Shown: positions 8,968 to 18,047 of the stretch, piece by piece
Numbering within the stretch: the stretch's first letter is position 1
How the letters are laid out: every line of letters begins with the position of its first letter
Assembly: GCF_007746075.1 (NCBI RefSeq)
Contig: NZ_CP036339.1
Coordinates: forward strand, 1,388,856 to 1,452,855
Length of the DNA stretch: 64,000 nucleotides
DNA from: Lacipirellula limnantheis
GTDB lineage: Bacteria > Planctomycetota > Planctomycetia > Pirellulales > Lacipirellulaceae
Direction of reading: 5' to 3'
Translations under genes and position numbers: made by a program
Notes under the pieces: model-generated
What the model was told of the DNA's origin: nothing
Databases searched by the model: none
What the model saw: only the letters and a program-made list of their open reading frames with translations

Positions 8968-10536
8968 TTAAGGAGCGATCGTCGCATGGGGAGGGGGCGA
9001 AGAGGGAATTGACGACGCGGCGGATGCGGCTAGAGGATCGCCCTTCGTGGAACCAACCTCCGGCAGCGAACCGGCGACCTCAAGTCGTTGAGTCGACGCC
9101 AGGCTGACGATGTCCGCTTCCAAGACAGCGAGCAGTTCCATCAGCCGGCTTACCATGTCGCAAACCGGCTGCCCTTCTTCACGCTCGCCAGCGACGGTCA
9201 GTCGGCCGACAACATGCTGGTCTACGAACAGCGGTACTTCCGTGCGCCAGAGTTCCCGCCGCTCGCATCGAGTGCGTCGCTTCCAAGAGGCATGGTACGC
9301 CTCCTGAATGGCCGCCAAATTAAGGTCGAGCAGCACCTCGACGAGTTGCGACTTCTCGGCGTACTCAATGAGCGACTGCCATAGCATGTCCCACTCGCGC
9401 GTCCCCTGCAGACGCACAGACGACTGCCATGAACCGCTTTTCGTCGAAGGTTTGATGACCGACATGCCGACCGATTTCATTCGATTGGCCAGCATTAAGA
9501 ATTCGACGTGACCGAAGATCTGCGTCGCCACCAAGATGCAGATCACCAGCATGACCGATCCGACGGCCAGCAAGTCATTCTGCATGAACATGCTCAACAG
9601 CGCGCCTGTGCACGTCACGGCGCAACAAAGGGCCACCACGCCGAGCACCCGGGTGTTCTTGCCGAAACGAGCCATCAATCGGTGATGGAGGTGTCCGCGA
9701 TCGGTGGCGTAAATGCTTCGCCCCGTCAACTTACGTCGCAAGATGGCGATGAACGAGTCGAACATCGGCAGCGACCAGATCGCCAGCGGCGCGGCCATCG
9801 CAACCGTCGCCGGGCCTTTCAGTGACGCGCCGATCGCCAGCGAGCCGACGATCAAGCCAATGAGCATGCTGCCGGCGTCGCCGAGGTAGATCGTCGCCGG
9901 CGGAAAGTTGAATCGCAAGAAACCGAGGAGCGCGCCCGCGAACACCGCGGAGACGATCGCCACGGCGGGCTGCCCGAACCACAACGCCATCACCGTAATG
10001 GCCGAGCAGAGGATGATCCCGATCGTCGTCGCCAATCCGTCAATGCCATCCAGCAGGTTCAACGAATTAATCGCGCCAACGAGCCAGAACAGCGTGAACG
10101 GCACCGAAAACCATCCCAGCTGAATCTTCTGGCCAAACAGCGAGAAAGCCTGGATCTCAAGGCCCGACGCGATCACGATCAGCGCCGCGATCGTTTGGCC
10201 GACGAGCTTGTAGCGCCCCTTCATCCCATAGCGGTCGTCAATCAAGCCGAGGACCACGATCCAGCCGCAGGCCAGCAACAGCCCCGACAAGAAGGGGGCG
10301 TTATCGTGGAGGGACTCTTGCAAATTCTCGGACGAAAAATACTCAACGGCGAACGTCACCACCGCCGCTAGGAATACGGCGAGCCCCCCGCCCAATGCGA
10401 CGGGCTTCTTATGGCTCTTGTGATGGCCGTCCGGGCGATCGACGAAGCCCCACCGTTGAGCGAGCGACGCCACGAAATGCGTCAGCGGATAGCTGACGAT
10501 TGCGGCAATGCAGCTCATCGTTAGCACGTACTGCAT
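8968..10536 (-). CDS. WecA/MraY-like sugar-1-phosphate transferase with C-terminal extension
   Basis: This 522-residue protein would start repeat-unit synthesis by moving a HexNAc-1-phosphate (probably GlcNAc) to undecaprenyl phosphate at the membrane. The N-terminal 350 residues have the WecA/MraY layout of about eleven membrane helices with the catalytic signature sites: D100-D101 in LIDDRYGMKG, NLLDGIDG at 160-167, LGDAGS around 218-223 and the HLHH motif at 282-285. Residues 351-522 form an additional hydrophilic domain that I do not recognise; WecA itself stops near 360. The ATG at 10536 follows a 555-base gene-free stretch, so an operon promoter may lie there. Confidence 0.92.
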   Translation of the reverse strand: MQYVLTMSCIAAIVSYPLTHFVASLAQRWGFVDRPDGHHKSHKKPVALGGGLAVFLAAVVTFAVEYFSSENLQESLHDNAPFLSGLLLACGWIVVLGLIDDRYGMKGRYKLVGQTIAALIVIASGLEIQAFSLFGQKIQLGWFSVPFTLFWLVGAINSLNLLDGIDGLATTIGIILCSAITVMALWFGQPAVAIVSAVFAGALLGFLRFNFPPATIYLGDAGSMLIGLIVGSLAIGASLKGPATVAMAAPLAIWSLPMFDSFIAILRRKLTGRSIYATDRGHLHHRLMARFGKNTRVLGVVALCCAVTCTGALLSMFMQNDLLAVGSVMLVICILVATQIFGHVEFLMLANRMKSVGMSVIKPSTKSGSWQSSVRLQGTREWDMLWQSLIEYAEKSQLVEVLLDLNLAAIQEAYHASWKRRTRCERRELWRTEVPLFVDQHVVGRLTVAGEREEGQPVCDMVSRLMELLAVLEADIVSLASTQRLEVAGSLPEVGSTKGDPLAASAASSIPSSPPPHATIAP

Positions 10537-11091
10537 CCGGTGCGAGCTCCTCTAGTGGCAAATCGTAGGCGTCGACGTCATCGCACTGTTGCGATTCCTC
10601 GACCGACTGTCGGGAATCGTTCCCCGGCGCTCATGCGCCGTATCCAACGCGGAAGGCTCGCCAAAGCAATCGGCGGACCAAGCCCCGATGGACGTCGCTG
10701 GCGCCGTCTTCGATCATCCTGCTGCACGCGACGTATGTCGCTGCAATTGCTGATCAGATAAGACGTTGCGACGCGTCCTGAGGCCGATATGTTCTCGCGT
10801 TCAACCCTGCTGTTATCGTTACCAATCCCCGGGGACATGTCAAACGAATGGAACATCTCCCCAAGCTCGTTGAGGATTTACAACGATGCCCGATAGGATT
10901 GCAACGATTGCGTTGAACGACGGGGTTGGTGCGATTCTGCGTGCTGTCAGCGTCGTCCAGCCGGCGAGGCCAGCTGATTCTCGGTAACGCCGGCGACAGT
11001 TTCGCTGATGGGAACTCGCAGCTCGCGGCGACGTGGTGGAGACAACTTGTCGGTCACCGTATCGCGGGTGGCCCATTGGAAGTTGCTCGCG
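10537..11091. other. Gene-free stretch between wecB and the WecA-like gene
   Basis: These 555 bases lie between two minus-strand genes. Several short open frames occur, but none shows a ribosome site, conserved-looking sequence or plausible composition. I see no RNA gene, long hairpin or convincing promoter hexamers. It is the longest gap inside the polysaccharide locus, so it may hold the promoter for the downstream block (WecA-like gene to fcl). Confidence 0.5.
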
Positions 11092-12228
11092 CTACAACCG
11101 CCGTTCCAGAATCTTAACGATCCGCTCTGCAGCGCGGCCGTCGCCATACGGATTGGCCACTCGCGCCATCGCGTCGTACGCCGCTCGGTCTGTTAACAGA
11201 CGCAACGTCTCGGCGACAATCCGCTCGGCATGGGGACCCACCAGTTTCACCGCCCCCGCCTCCACCCCCTCGGGTCGTTCGGTGGAGTCCCGCATCACCA
11301 GCACAGGTTTCCCCAGCGACGGCGCCTCTTCTTGAACGCCGCCCGAATCGGTGAGGATGATCGTACTGGCTTGCGCCAGCGCGACAAACTGCGAGTAAGG
11401 CTGCGGCGGGATCAACCGAATATTCACGCGCCCAGCCAAACGAGCATGAACCACATCCTTCACTTGCGGATTGAGATGCACCGGATAGACGATCAGCGCG
11501 TCGGGACGCTGTTTGGACAACTCCGCAAGCGCAGTGCAAATTGACTCGAACCCCGCCCCAAAATTCTCACGGCGATGTCCCGTCACGAGAATTATCTGGC
11601 GGTCGCGCCAATCAGCGCCGATCAACTCGGCGAACTCGCGGTGCAAGCCGTCGCGCACCTCGCGATTCTCTTGCCGGCGCACTTCGCTCAGCAAGGCGTC
11701 AATGACCGTGTTGCCCGTGACGAAGACAGTTTCCCCCGGAATCCGTTCCGCCAGCAGCGCGCGCCGCGCCCTTTCCGTCGGCGCGAAATGGACGTCTGCC
11801 AGCGGACTGACGAGTCGACGGTTCGCCTCCTCGGGAAACGGCGTGCGAATGTCGCCCGTCCGAAGGCCGGCCTCGACATGACCAAATGGAATCTTGCGAT
11901 AGAAGCAAGCTAACGCGGCACAGAGCACGGTGGTCGTGTCGCCCTGGACGAGCGCCATGTCAGGCTTGGAAGCAGCAAGCGCCTCGTCAATTCGCTCCAC
12001 GAGTCGTGACGTGAGCCCCGCCAGCGTTTGGCTCGGCGCCATGGCGGCCAAGTCGGCGTCAACCTTGATGTCGAACAACCGGACGACCTGCTCAATCATC
12101 TCTCGATGCTGTCCGGCGTTGATGACGTAGGGCTCAAGCTCCGCATGCTGCCGCAACGCGGCGATCACCGGCGCCATCTTAATCGCTTCGGGCCGCGTAC
12201 CGATGAATACCGCAATCCGCCGAGCCAT
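11092..12228 (-). CDS. wecB: UDP-N-acetylglucosamine 2-epimerase (non-hydrolysing)
   Basis: This 378-residue enzyme interconverts UDP-GlcNAc and UDP-ManNAc, supplying an activated HexNAc for the polymer. The N-terminal GTRPEAIKMAPV at residues 10-21 is the family signature. VQGDTTTVL, VEAGLRTGDIRTPFPEE, VTGHRRENFG and LTDSGGVQEEAPSLGKPVLVMRDSTERPEG (in order) cover the UDP- and substrate-binding residues. Length and motif order match bacterial WecB. It is preceded by the deacetylase gene, 84 bases away on the same strand. Confidence 0.96.
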   Translation of the reverse strand: MARRIAVFIGTRPEAIKMAPVIAALRQHAELEPYVINAGQHREMIEQVVRLFDIKVDADLAAMAPSQTLAGLTSRLVERIDEALAASKPDMALVQGDTTTVLCAALACFYRKIPFGHVEAGLRTGDIRTPFPEEANRRLVSPLADVHFAPTERARRALLAERIPGETVFVTGNTVIDALLSEVRRQENREVRDGLHREFAELIGADWRDRQIILVTGHRRENFGAGFESICTALAELSKQRPDALIVYPVHLNPQVKDVVHARLAGRVNIRLIPPQPYSQFVALAQASTIILTDSGGVQEEAPSLGKPVLVMRDSTERPEGVEAGAVKLVGPHAERIVAETLRLLTDRAAYDAMARVANPYGDGRAAERIVKILERRL

Positions 12229-12312
12229 ATTGCCGTGATGCCGAGTGAGGATTAATCGTCATTCCAAAAAAGATAACGAAGCGGCTAACTCTTGCGGAAC
12301 GGGATCGGCCGC

Positions 12313-13170
12313 CTAGGCGACGACTCCGGCGACTTCCGCGCAGGTCGCGAAGCGATAACGCGATAGCAGCATCGCGAATTTCGTCGCGGTCGTCCTCAAC
12401 CCCACGTAACACTTAAAACGACGGTGAATCGGCATGGGGGCCCGCGGGCAGTCGACCGCAAAATCACGCGGATGGAGATACGCCACCACCGGCGTGCCTT
12501 GTGAGTTCAACTGGTCAAAACCGCGCTGTATCAGCCACTCCGGCAGGAGGCGCAGATAACCGCCGCCGGAGAACGCGATTCGCTTGCCTAGAATCGTCAT
12601 CATACTCATCGGCAGTTCCCGCATCGGCCGTCCCGATGGCGCTCCCGTGAATTCATGCCGTTCCATCGGACAGGGATACCCGCCGCCACCGTGAGTCCCA
12701 GGAAACAAACTGGCGTCGTACTTCAGGCCGAGGTCTAGCAACACGTCGAAGATCCACTCGCTGCCCGGAATGATCGAAAACGTGGGCGCGCGAAAGCCGA
12801 GAACCTTTTGCCCGCCGGCCTTCTCCAGGGCATCGATCGACCGCCGCAGATCGTCGCGCAATTCCTCTGCGGTCAGGGTAAAGCACTGACGATGCCAATA
12901 GGAGTGAGTTCCCAACTCGTGCCCGGCGGCGGCGATCCGTTTCACAAGTGCGGGGTAACGGTCGGCGATCCATCCCAGCGTGAAAAACGTCGCACGTACG
13001 TTCGCGTCAGCGAGCGTTTGCAGGATCTGATCGGTATATCGCTCCACGAGCGAAGGGAACGTCGGCCACAGCTCCGGATTGTCGACCGCGTCAATGCCGA
13101 CCATGTGAAACCAGTCTTCAATGTCGAATGACAACGCATTAACGACTGGCGACGCGGGGCTGCTTTTCAT
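12313..13170 (-). CDS. XrtA-type polysaccharide deacetylase (NodB + DUF3473)
   Basis: This 285-residue NodB-fold deacetylase would remove N-acetyl (or O-acetyl) groups from the exopolysaccharide. Metal and catalytic residues lie in SFDIEDWFH (D16, E18, D19) and the HxxxH of GHELGTHSYWH. RAPTFSI is the third NodB motif. The C-terminal part (YLHPRDFA, then RFKCYVGLRTT) matches the DUF3473 tail of deacetylases associated with PEP-CTERM/exosortase loci. The frame is open much further upstream, but the ATG at 13170 has a strong GAGAGGGG site about 7 bases before it and avoids overlap with the GNAT gene. Its presence fits the PEP-CTERM proteins at 19-26 kb. Confidence 0.9.
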   Translation of the reverse strand: MKSSPASPVVNALSFDIEDWFHMVGIDAVDNPELWPTFPSLVERYTDQILQTLADANVRATFFTLGWIADRYPALVKRIAAAGHELGTHSYWHRQCFTLTAEELRDDLRRSIDALEKAGGQKVLGFRAPTFSIIPGSEWIFDVLLDLGLKYDASLFPGTHGGGGYPCPMERHEFTGAPSGRPMRELPMSMMTILGKRIAFSGGGYLRLLPEWLIQRGFDQLNSQGTPVVAYLHPRDFAVDCPRAPMPIHRRFKCYVGLRTTATKFAMLLSRYRFATCAEVAGVVA

Positions 13171-13183
13171 CTCAATTCCCCTC

Positions 13184-14296
13184 TCAGAATGCGTCATGAT
13201 CGCGGAACGAGAAGTCCCAGCGATCCCAGTTGCCAAAACGCGCCTCGGCAGTCGCCAGTTTCTTCGGCCAGACGAGGAACTCGTAATTCTCGGGCGATGA
13301 GCGGAACCCGCGCCGTTGAAGCAGCTGCCGATTGACGTCGCCCAACCCATCGAGATAGAGCAGTAGCTCGCCCCCCGCGGCGAGCGTCGCCTTCTCGACA
13401 GTTCGCAGCACAGCTGCCGCCGCAGCATCGGCGTCGTGGCGAAAAGCGAAGTCCATTAGCACGCCAACCCGAATGCCGTCGCCGCGTTCCGCGAACCGAT
13501 AGATCGCTGCGGCAAGCAACTGCTCCCCTCGCCAGGCGGTCGCCAAATGGTAGCTCCCCCCTTCGCGCGTCTGGGCGTAGCGCTGCTGAAGCAGGTGCGC
13601 CGACCACCGTTGGGTGATCCGACCGACCGATCGCTGCGACAGTAACTCGGCGACGGCGTCGATTACGGCGGGGTTCGAGCTTTCGAAGGGGCCGTCCGTC
13701 AGGCGGGTTCCTGGCGCCGCCCGAGCCGACTTTATCGCCAGCAGTACGCCAAACGCCGCGTCTACCGGCCCGGCCAAGAGTCGGGCCCAGCCAAGTCGCT
13801 TGTATTTGCAAATGAACCGTGCCGGGCGCAGCGGTCGGACGAGCACCTCCATGACGCCGATCTTGGCGAATCCAAGCGCCAGGTGCGCCTTCGTCAATTG
13901 CGGCAGCCGCACCGGCGCGTACAGCATGTCAATTCCAAGCGGTTTGAGCGCCGCCAGCATTGTCATTGGCAGCCGTGGATAGAGCATCTGGTCGCGATAG
14001 TCAGGATCAACGTATAGATTCGCCCAATAGGCGACGCGCTCCGTCCCGCCGGCGACCAAAAGCGTTCGCAAGAAGATCGACGTCAAGCCTACAGGCTTGT
14101 CGCCGACAAACGCCCCCCAAGCCAGGCAGCGTTCTGGATCAAGCCCATGGAGAAACCAAGACGTGGAGTCTTCTTGCCACGCATGGCCATCTCGCTGCGT
14201 GAGCATCGACCGCACATGGCCAAAATCCCCTCGACCAAGCTGCCGAATTTTGGCCACGCCAGCAGCGACGGTTGGGGCAGGGGAGGGGGACGACAT
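13184..14296 (-). CDS. GNAT-fold acyltransferase in polysaccharide locus
   Basis: This 370-residue protein has an N-terminal GNAT domain at about residues 15-170: RQLGRGDFGHVRSML, then WGAFVGDKPVGLTSIF, then ANLYVDPDYRDQMLYPRLP as the acyl-CoA-binding strand and loop. A second, weaker GNAT-like half follows (SYHLATAWRGEQLLAAAIYR, VGVLMDFAFRHDA), so it may be a tandem GNAT of the FemAB/Fem-like kind. It would acylate a sugar amine or a peptide. Its place between the deacetylase and the AMP-ligase/SDR/ACP trio suggests it could use the acyl group made by that trio or re-acylate deacetylated sugars; this is inference. Confidence 0.75.
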   Translation of the reverse strand: MSSPSPAPTVAAGVAKIRQLGRGDFGHVRSMLTQRDGHAWQEDSTSWFLHGLDPERCLAWGAFVGDKPVGLTSIFLRTLLVAGGTERVAYWANLYVDPDYRDQMLYPRLPMTMLAALKPLGIDMLYAPVRLPQLTKAHLALGFAKIGVMEVLVRPLRPARFICKYKRLGWARLLAGPVDAAFGVLLAIKSARAAPGTRLTDGPFESSNPAVIDAVAELLSQRSVGRITQRWSAHLLQQRYAQTREGGSYHLATAWRGEQLLAAAIYRFAERGDGIRVGVLMDFAFRHDADAAAAAVLRTVEKATLAAGGELLLYLDGLGDVNRQLLQRRGFRSSPENYEFLVWPKKLATAEARFGNWDRWDFSFRDHDAF

Positions 14297-14393
14297 GGCG
14301 ACCTTTACGGAGAATTCGGAACTTGCGAGAAACGGGATCGAACTCAGACGACGTTATTATTGTTGGCGTTCATCCGAGTGGTGAGCGGCCCGA

Positions 14394-15749
14394 TCATCGC
14401 GGTTCATTCCGCTGCTTTTTGAACCGCTCGCTCACCCGCGCTGAGGCGTCGCTTAGCCGAATCTTCACGGGAATCTTATACGGCGGCAGCTTGGAGAAGC
14501 AGTGCTGCCGGATCCGCTTGATCACGCTGGGCAGCGACTCCTCGGCATGGAGCGTCACGTCGGCCACGACGATGTGTCCGAGCATCGGATGGGCTTCCTT
14601 GGTGACCGTGGCGTCGGCGATGTTGTCGACTTCCAGAATGACCGTCTCGACCTCGGCGGGGTACACCTTCTCGCCGCCGACGTTAATGATGTCCGACTTT
14701 CGACCCTTGAATTTGAGCCACTCGCCGTCGACTTCCACCTCGTCCTGCGTATTGAACCATCCCTCGGCGTCGAACGGCGAGGGAGCGTTCAGATATCCCA
14801 GCATCGAGGACTTTGCCTTGATATGGAGAATGCTGTCAACCACCCGCGTTTGGTAGTCTTCGCCGCCCACGCGAATCCAGGTCGAGTCGTTCCCCCGCGA
14901 CTGCGTCCGCATAATCCCCAATTCGGTCATGCCGTACGATTGTCGGAAGGTCACGCCGGGGAACGCGGCGTTCAGCCGCTCAAGCGTCGCCGCCGGCATC
15001 ACCTCGGTCGCGTAATTGATGATCTTCAGGCTCGAAAGGTCGTGCTTGGCATACTCGCCGCTGACCAGCAGCAAATTGAGAAACGTCGGCGACGCCGGCA
15101 GGACTTCGGCGCGATACTTCTCCACCGCCCGGCAAACGGTCGCCGCGTCGCGTGATTCGAGCGTGATCACGCAGCCATGATTGGCCAGCGTGTACATCAT
15201 CGTATTGAACCCGCCGATGTGATCGAACAGCAGGAAGGTGATCATCCGCTGCGTGTGGCGGGAGACCTTGAACTTGTTGAGCAGAAAATCGAGGCTGTGG
15301 ACCGCTCCCTTGGGTTCGCCCGTCGAACCTGAGCTGAACAAAATAAGCCCCGGGCTGCCGGCCGCGTTCAACTGCCGGAACATCTCATGAGTCGGCTCGA
15401 CTCCCGGTTCCGCGATGCAGCCAAAACTGTCGTCAACATGCACGCTCAGTCGGTGGCTCACTTCCGCCAGTCGCGCGTACTTGTCCCGGTCAGCCGTTAC
15501 GTGACTGGCGACCGGCACGATGATGTTGCGGTTCTGCATCGCCGCCAAGAGCAGCGCGATCGCGTTGGGCGAAAAGTCGGCGTCGAGCATGACGACTTGG
15601 CCCGACCGCACGCCTTGCGACTGCAAAAACGCGGTCGCGTTCTCAACTCGCTCCAGCAATTCTCCGTAGCGCGTGATCTCGTCGCGCCATACGATAGCAT
15701 CGTCGTCGGCGTGCGCTCGAAACCGGTCCAATAGCCACGTCAGCGGCAT
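14394..15749 (-). CDS. AMP-forming acyl ligase (ANL superfamily)
   Basis: This 451-residue adenylate-forming enzyme activates a carboxylic acid as acyl-AMP and loads it onto CoA or a carrier protein. Core motifs: P-loop SSGSTGEPKG at 139-148, YGMTELG in the middle, FNTQDEVEVDGEWLKFKGR (A7/A8) and the C-terminal GGEKVYPAEVE. I place the start at the ATG whose A overlaps the stop of the SDR gene (TGATG), rather than a TTG one codon upstream; this implies translational coupling. The ACP gene two positions upstream is the likely acceptor. The substrate acid is unknown. Confidence 0.9.
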   Translation of the reverse strand: MPLTWLLDRFRAHADDDAIVWRDEITRYGELLERVENATAFLQSQGVRSGQVVMLDADFSPNAIALLLAAMQNRNIIVPVASHVTADRDKYARLAEVSHRLSVHVDDSFGCIAEPGVEPTHEMFRQLNAAGSPGLILFSSGSTGEPKGAVHSLDFLLNKFKVSRHTQRMITFLLFDHIGGFNTMMYTLANHGCVITLESRDAATVCRAVEKYRAEVLPASPTFLNLLLVSGEYAKHDLSSLKIINYATEVMPAATLERLNAAFPGVTFRQSYGMTELGIMRTQSRGNDSTWIRVGGEDYQTRVVDSILHIKAKSSMLGYLNAPSPFDAEGWFNTQDEVEVDGEWLKFKGRKSDIINVGGEKVYPAEVETVILEVDNIADATVTKEAHPMLGHIVVADVTLHAEESLPSVIKRIRQHCFSKLPPYKIPVKIRLSDASARVSERFKKQRNEPR

Positions 15750-16453
15750 CAAGGACCTCCGAGATAAATCACCTGACCGGTGACGAACGTGTTTTCGGGA
15801 TCGAGCAGGAAGTCGACGACCCGCAGCACGTCTTCGAATTCGCCGTACCGCTTGATCGATTGACGGTTGATCAACCGCGTCATCTTTTCGACCGGGACGC
15901 CGGCGATCAGGTCCGTCTTCACCGGATTGGGCGATACCGAGTTGGCGGTGATGCCATGCTCGCCCATCTCGCGGGCCAGCACTTTCGTATAGGCCTCGAC
16001 GGCCGATTTCGACGCCGTGTAGACCGCTTCGCCTTCCAACGAATAGGGGACCGCGACGCTGCCAAAATTGATAATCCGGCCCATCTTGTGGCGCAGCATC
16101 AACTTCGCCCCTTCGCGACTACAGAGCATCGTCCCGAAGACGTTCACGGCGAAGAGTTTCTTCATCGTGTCGAACGGCGTCGTCAACACATGGTTCATCG
16201 ACGCTGTGCCGGCATTGTTCAGCACCGCGTAGAGCGGCTTGCCGCTCTTGCGGACGCCGCCAAAGAGACGAACGACCCCCTTTTCATCGGCGACGTCGAT
16301 CTCAAAGTGTTGATAGCGCTCGTGCTTCACCTCGCTCGGCCCGCGGCTGCAACCGAACACATGCCAGCCTCGCTCCAGCATGATACTGGTCAGCCCGAGG
16401 CCTATGCCGCGGCTGGAGCCGGTGATGACGATCGCGGAATCTTGCGGCTTCAT
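15749..16453 (-). CDS. Short-chain dehydrogenase/reductase
   Basis: This 234-residue classical SDR has TGSSRGIG at residues 11-18 for NAD(P) binding, NNAG at 79-82 and the catalytic Ser132, Tyr145 and Lys149 (YTASK). It resembles FabG-type ketoreductases. Its gene overlaps the ACP gene by four bases (ATGA) and the ligase gene by one base, so the three are almost certainly one translational unit. A reasonable role is reduction of a 3-ketoacyl group on the ACP or of an activated sugar; the sequence does not decide. Confidence 0.9.
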   Translation of the reverse strand: MKPQDSAIVITGSSRGIGLGLTSIMLERGWHVFGCSRGPSEVKHERYQHFEIDVADEKGVVRLFGGVRKSGKPLYAVLNNAGTASMNHVLTTPFDTMKKLFAVNVFGTMLCSREGAKLMLRHKMGRIINFGSVAVPYSLEGEAVYTASKSAVEAYTKVLAREMGEHGITANSVSPNPVKTDLIAGVPVEKMTRLINRQSIKRYGEFEDVLRVVDFLLDPENTFVTGQVIYLGGP

Positions 16454-16755
16454 GCGGCGGTTCCCGTCTCGTCGAGCAGTTCGACGCCATAGTCAGCCAG
16501 CACGCCGAGCGAACGGAATGGGCTGCGATTCATCGACATCGCCTTCTCGCTGGCCAACACCAGTTCGGCGTTAAACGTTTCATTCAGTTTGCACTCGAAG
16601 GCCGTGATGATCATCACCAGCCCCAGCGAATCGACCGGCGAGTCTGGCCCGATCAACGGCGTCTCATCGTTCAATTCGTAAACGCCGCCCGTTTGCTCGG
16701 CATATTCGGCGACGCAATCGCGCAACAATTGCATCACTTGGTCCCGTTTGCTCAT
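16450..16755 (-). CDS. Acyl carrier protein
   Basis: This 101-residue acidic carrier protein has the phosphopantetheine site DSLG with Ser43, preceded by an acidic loop (NDETPLIGPDSPVDS) and followed by helix II (LVMIITAFECKLNE). The ATG at 16755 gives the correct ACP length; the frame stays open upstream without ACP-like sequence. It is coupled by ATGA to the SDR gene. This is a second, dedicated ACP rather than the fatty-acid AcpP, since no fab genes are nearby. Confidence 0.88.
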   Translation of the reverse strand: MSKRDQVMQLLRDCVAEYAEQTGGVYELNDETPLIGPDSPVDSLGLVMIITAFECKLNETFNAELVLASEKAMSMNRSPFRSLGVLADYGVELLDETGTAA

Positions 16756-16787
16756 AGCGTGCTCGTATGTGTCTCTCGAAAGTAAGG

Positions 16788-18017
16788 TCAGACGCCTGCA
16801 GCGCCCTTTTCGACGATATCGCAGAACTCTTGGCAGAGGCGCGTCTTGCTCAGGTCTTGGCTCACCGCGGCGCCGGCTCGATCCCCCATCGCCTGCAGTT
16901 CCGCCGCCGGCAGACCCGCAATGCGCCGCATTTCTTCCGCTGCGCTGCTCGGGTCGTGCGACGAAATGCGCCACCCCATCATATATCGAGTAATAAGGTC
17001 TGTCACATGCGACGGATCCGGCCCCGCAAACAGCACGGGGCGGCTCACCGCCATCGCTCCGTACACCTTGCAAGGGTGAAAGCAGCCGATGCCGCCGTCT
17101 TCCATTGTCACCAAGTGAACGTCTGCCGCCGACAGCGAATAACAAAGCTCCTCGAGCGGTTGGTAGGGCAACAGCATGAGGTTGCCGGGGCAACGCTCAG
17201 CGATTTCCCGCTCGACCTCGGCACGACGGTGTCCGTCGCCGATGAAGACGAACATGACCTGCGGATCGTCGGCCATTTCGCGCGCGGCTTCTAGCAGGAC
17301 GCCAATGGGATGGCCGATCCCCATGTTGCCGCTGTACATAAAGACGAACTTGTCGTGCAGGTGATGTCGCTGGCGAAACGGATTATCAGCATGCGCGACT
17401 CGATCGAGGTGATCCTCGTGCGGCCAGGGGGGAAGGATGTGGACGCCGCGATCGACGCCGTAACTGTCGGCGATCCGCTGCACCATGAAGCGATCGAGGG
17501 CGACGACGTCCTGGGAGTTTTGCAACGTCCACCGATAGACTGATCGCAGCAAGCGGGTCGTGATGGCGTTGGGTTTGGCGAGGCCCGCTTCAATCATTTG
17601 ATCGACGCTGAGGTCCATCACCCAGAACTTAATGGGCACGCGTCGAAAGCAGCGAATCCACAGTGCCGCGGCCCCGGCCATCGGCGGGCTCGTGCTCACC
17701 AGGATTGTCGACAAGCCCCGGACGAACATGCCTCGGATGGCCGCTTGAGCGACGAAGAGGATTTGCCCCAACAGTCTCAGAGCCAGCGTGCTCTTCCCGA
17801 AGCTCGATAACGGCAAACGACGAATCTCGACGCCGTCAAGCAATTCGCGAGCAGCGTACCGCTGCGAGGCGTCGGCATAGCCGCGGCGAGACGTGTACAC
17901 GACGACGCGCCAGCCGCGACGGACCATTTCCTCCGCCGCGTCATGCATGTGCCGGCCCACCGCCGCCGGGTCGGGGGGGTAGACTTGCGAGATCAGTAGT
18001 AGCGTTCGCTGAGGCAT
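16788..18017 (-). CDS. GT4-family glycosyltransferase, WbuB-like (third)
   Basis: This 409-residue GT-B protein starts with LLLISQVYPPDPAAVGRHM, the acceptor-side opening typical of WbuB/WcaI-like enzymes. The donor half carries MYSGNMGIGHPIGVLLEAA and FHPCKVYGAMAVSRPVLF. I use the ATG at 18017; a TTG seven codons upstream is also in frame but has no ribosome site. The gene lies 32 bases upstream of the ACP gene and 30 bases downstream of a sulfotransferase gene, so all belong to one operon. Confidence 0.87.
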   Translation of the reverse strand: MPQRTLLLISQVYPPDPAAVGRHMHDAAEEMVRRGWRVVVYTSRRGYADASQRYAARELLDGVEIRRLPLSSFGKSTLALRLLGQILFVAQAAIRGMFVRGLSTILVSTSPPMAGAAALWIRCFRRVPIKFWVMDLSVDQMIEAGLAKPNAITTRLLRSVYRWTLQNSQDVVALDRFMVQRIADSYGVDRGVHILPPWPHEDHLDRVAHADNPFRQRHHLHDKFVFMYSGNMGIGHPIGVLLEAAREMADDPQVMFVFIGDGHRRAEVEREIAERCPGNLMLLPYQPLEELCYSLSAADVHLVTMEDGGIGCFHPCKVYGAMAVSRPVLFAGPDPSHVTDLITRYMMGWRISSHDPSSAAEEMRRIAGLPAAELQAMGDRAGAAVSQDLSKTRLCQEFCDIVEKGAAGV

Positions 18018-18047
18018 AGTCGGTGTTGGGGCGTGCAAGCGCTCAAG

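Noticed and set aside
13171..13428. Longer start of the polysaccharide deacetylase
   Set aside because: Overlaps the GNAT gene and encodes non-protein-like sequence; the ATG at 13170 has a strong ribosome site.
15750..15752. TTG as start of the AMP-ligase
   Set aside because: The next codon is an ATG that overlaps the SDR stop, the usual form of coupling.
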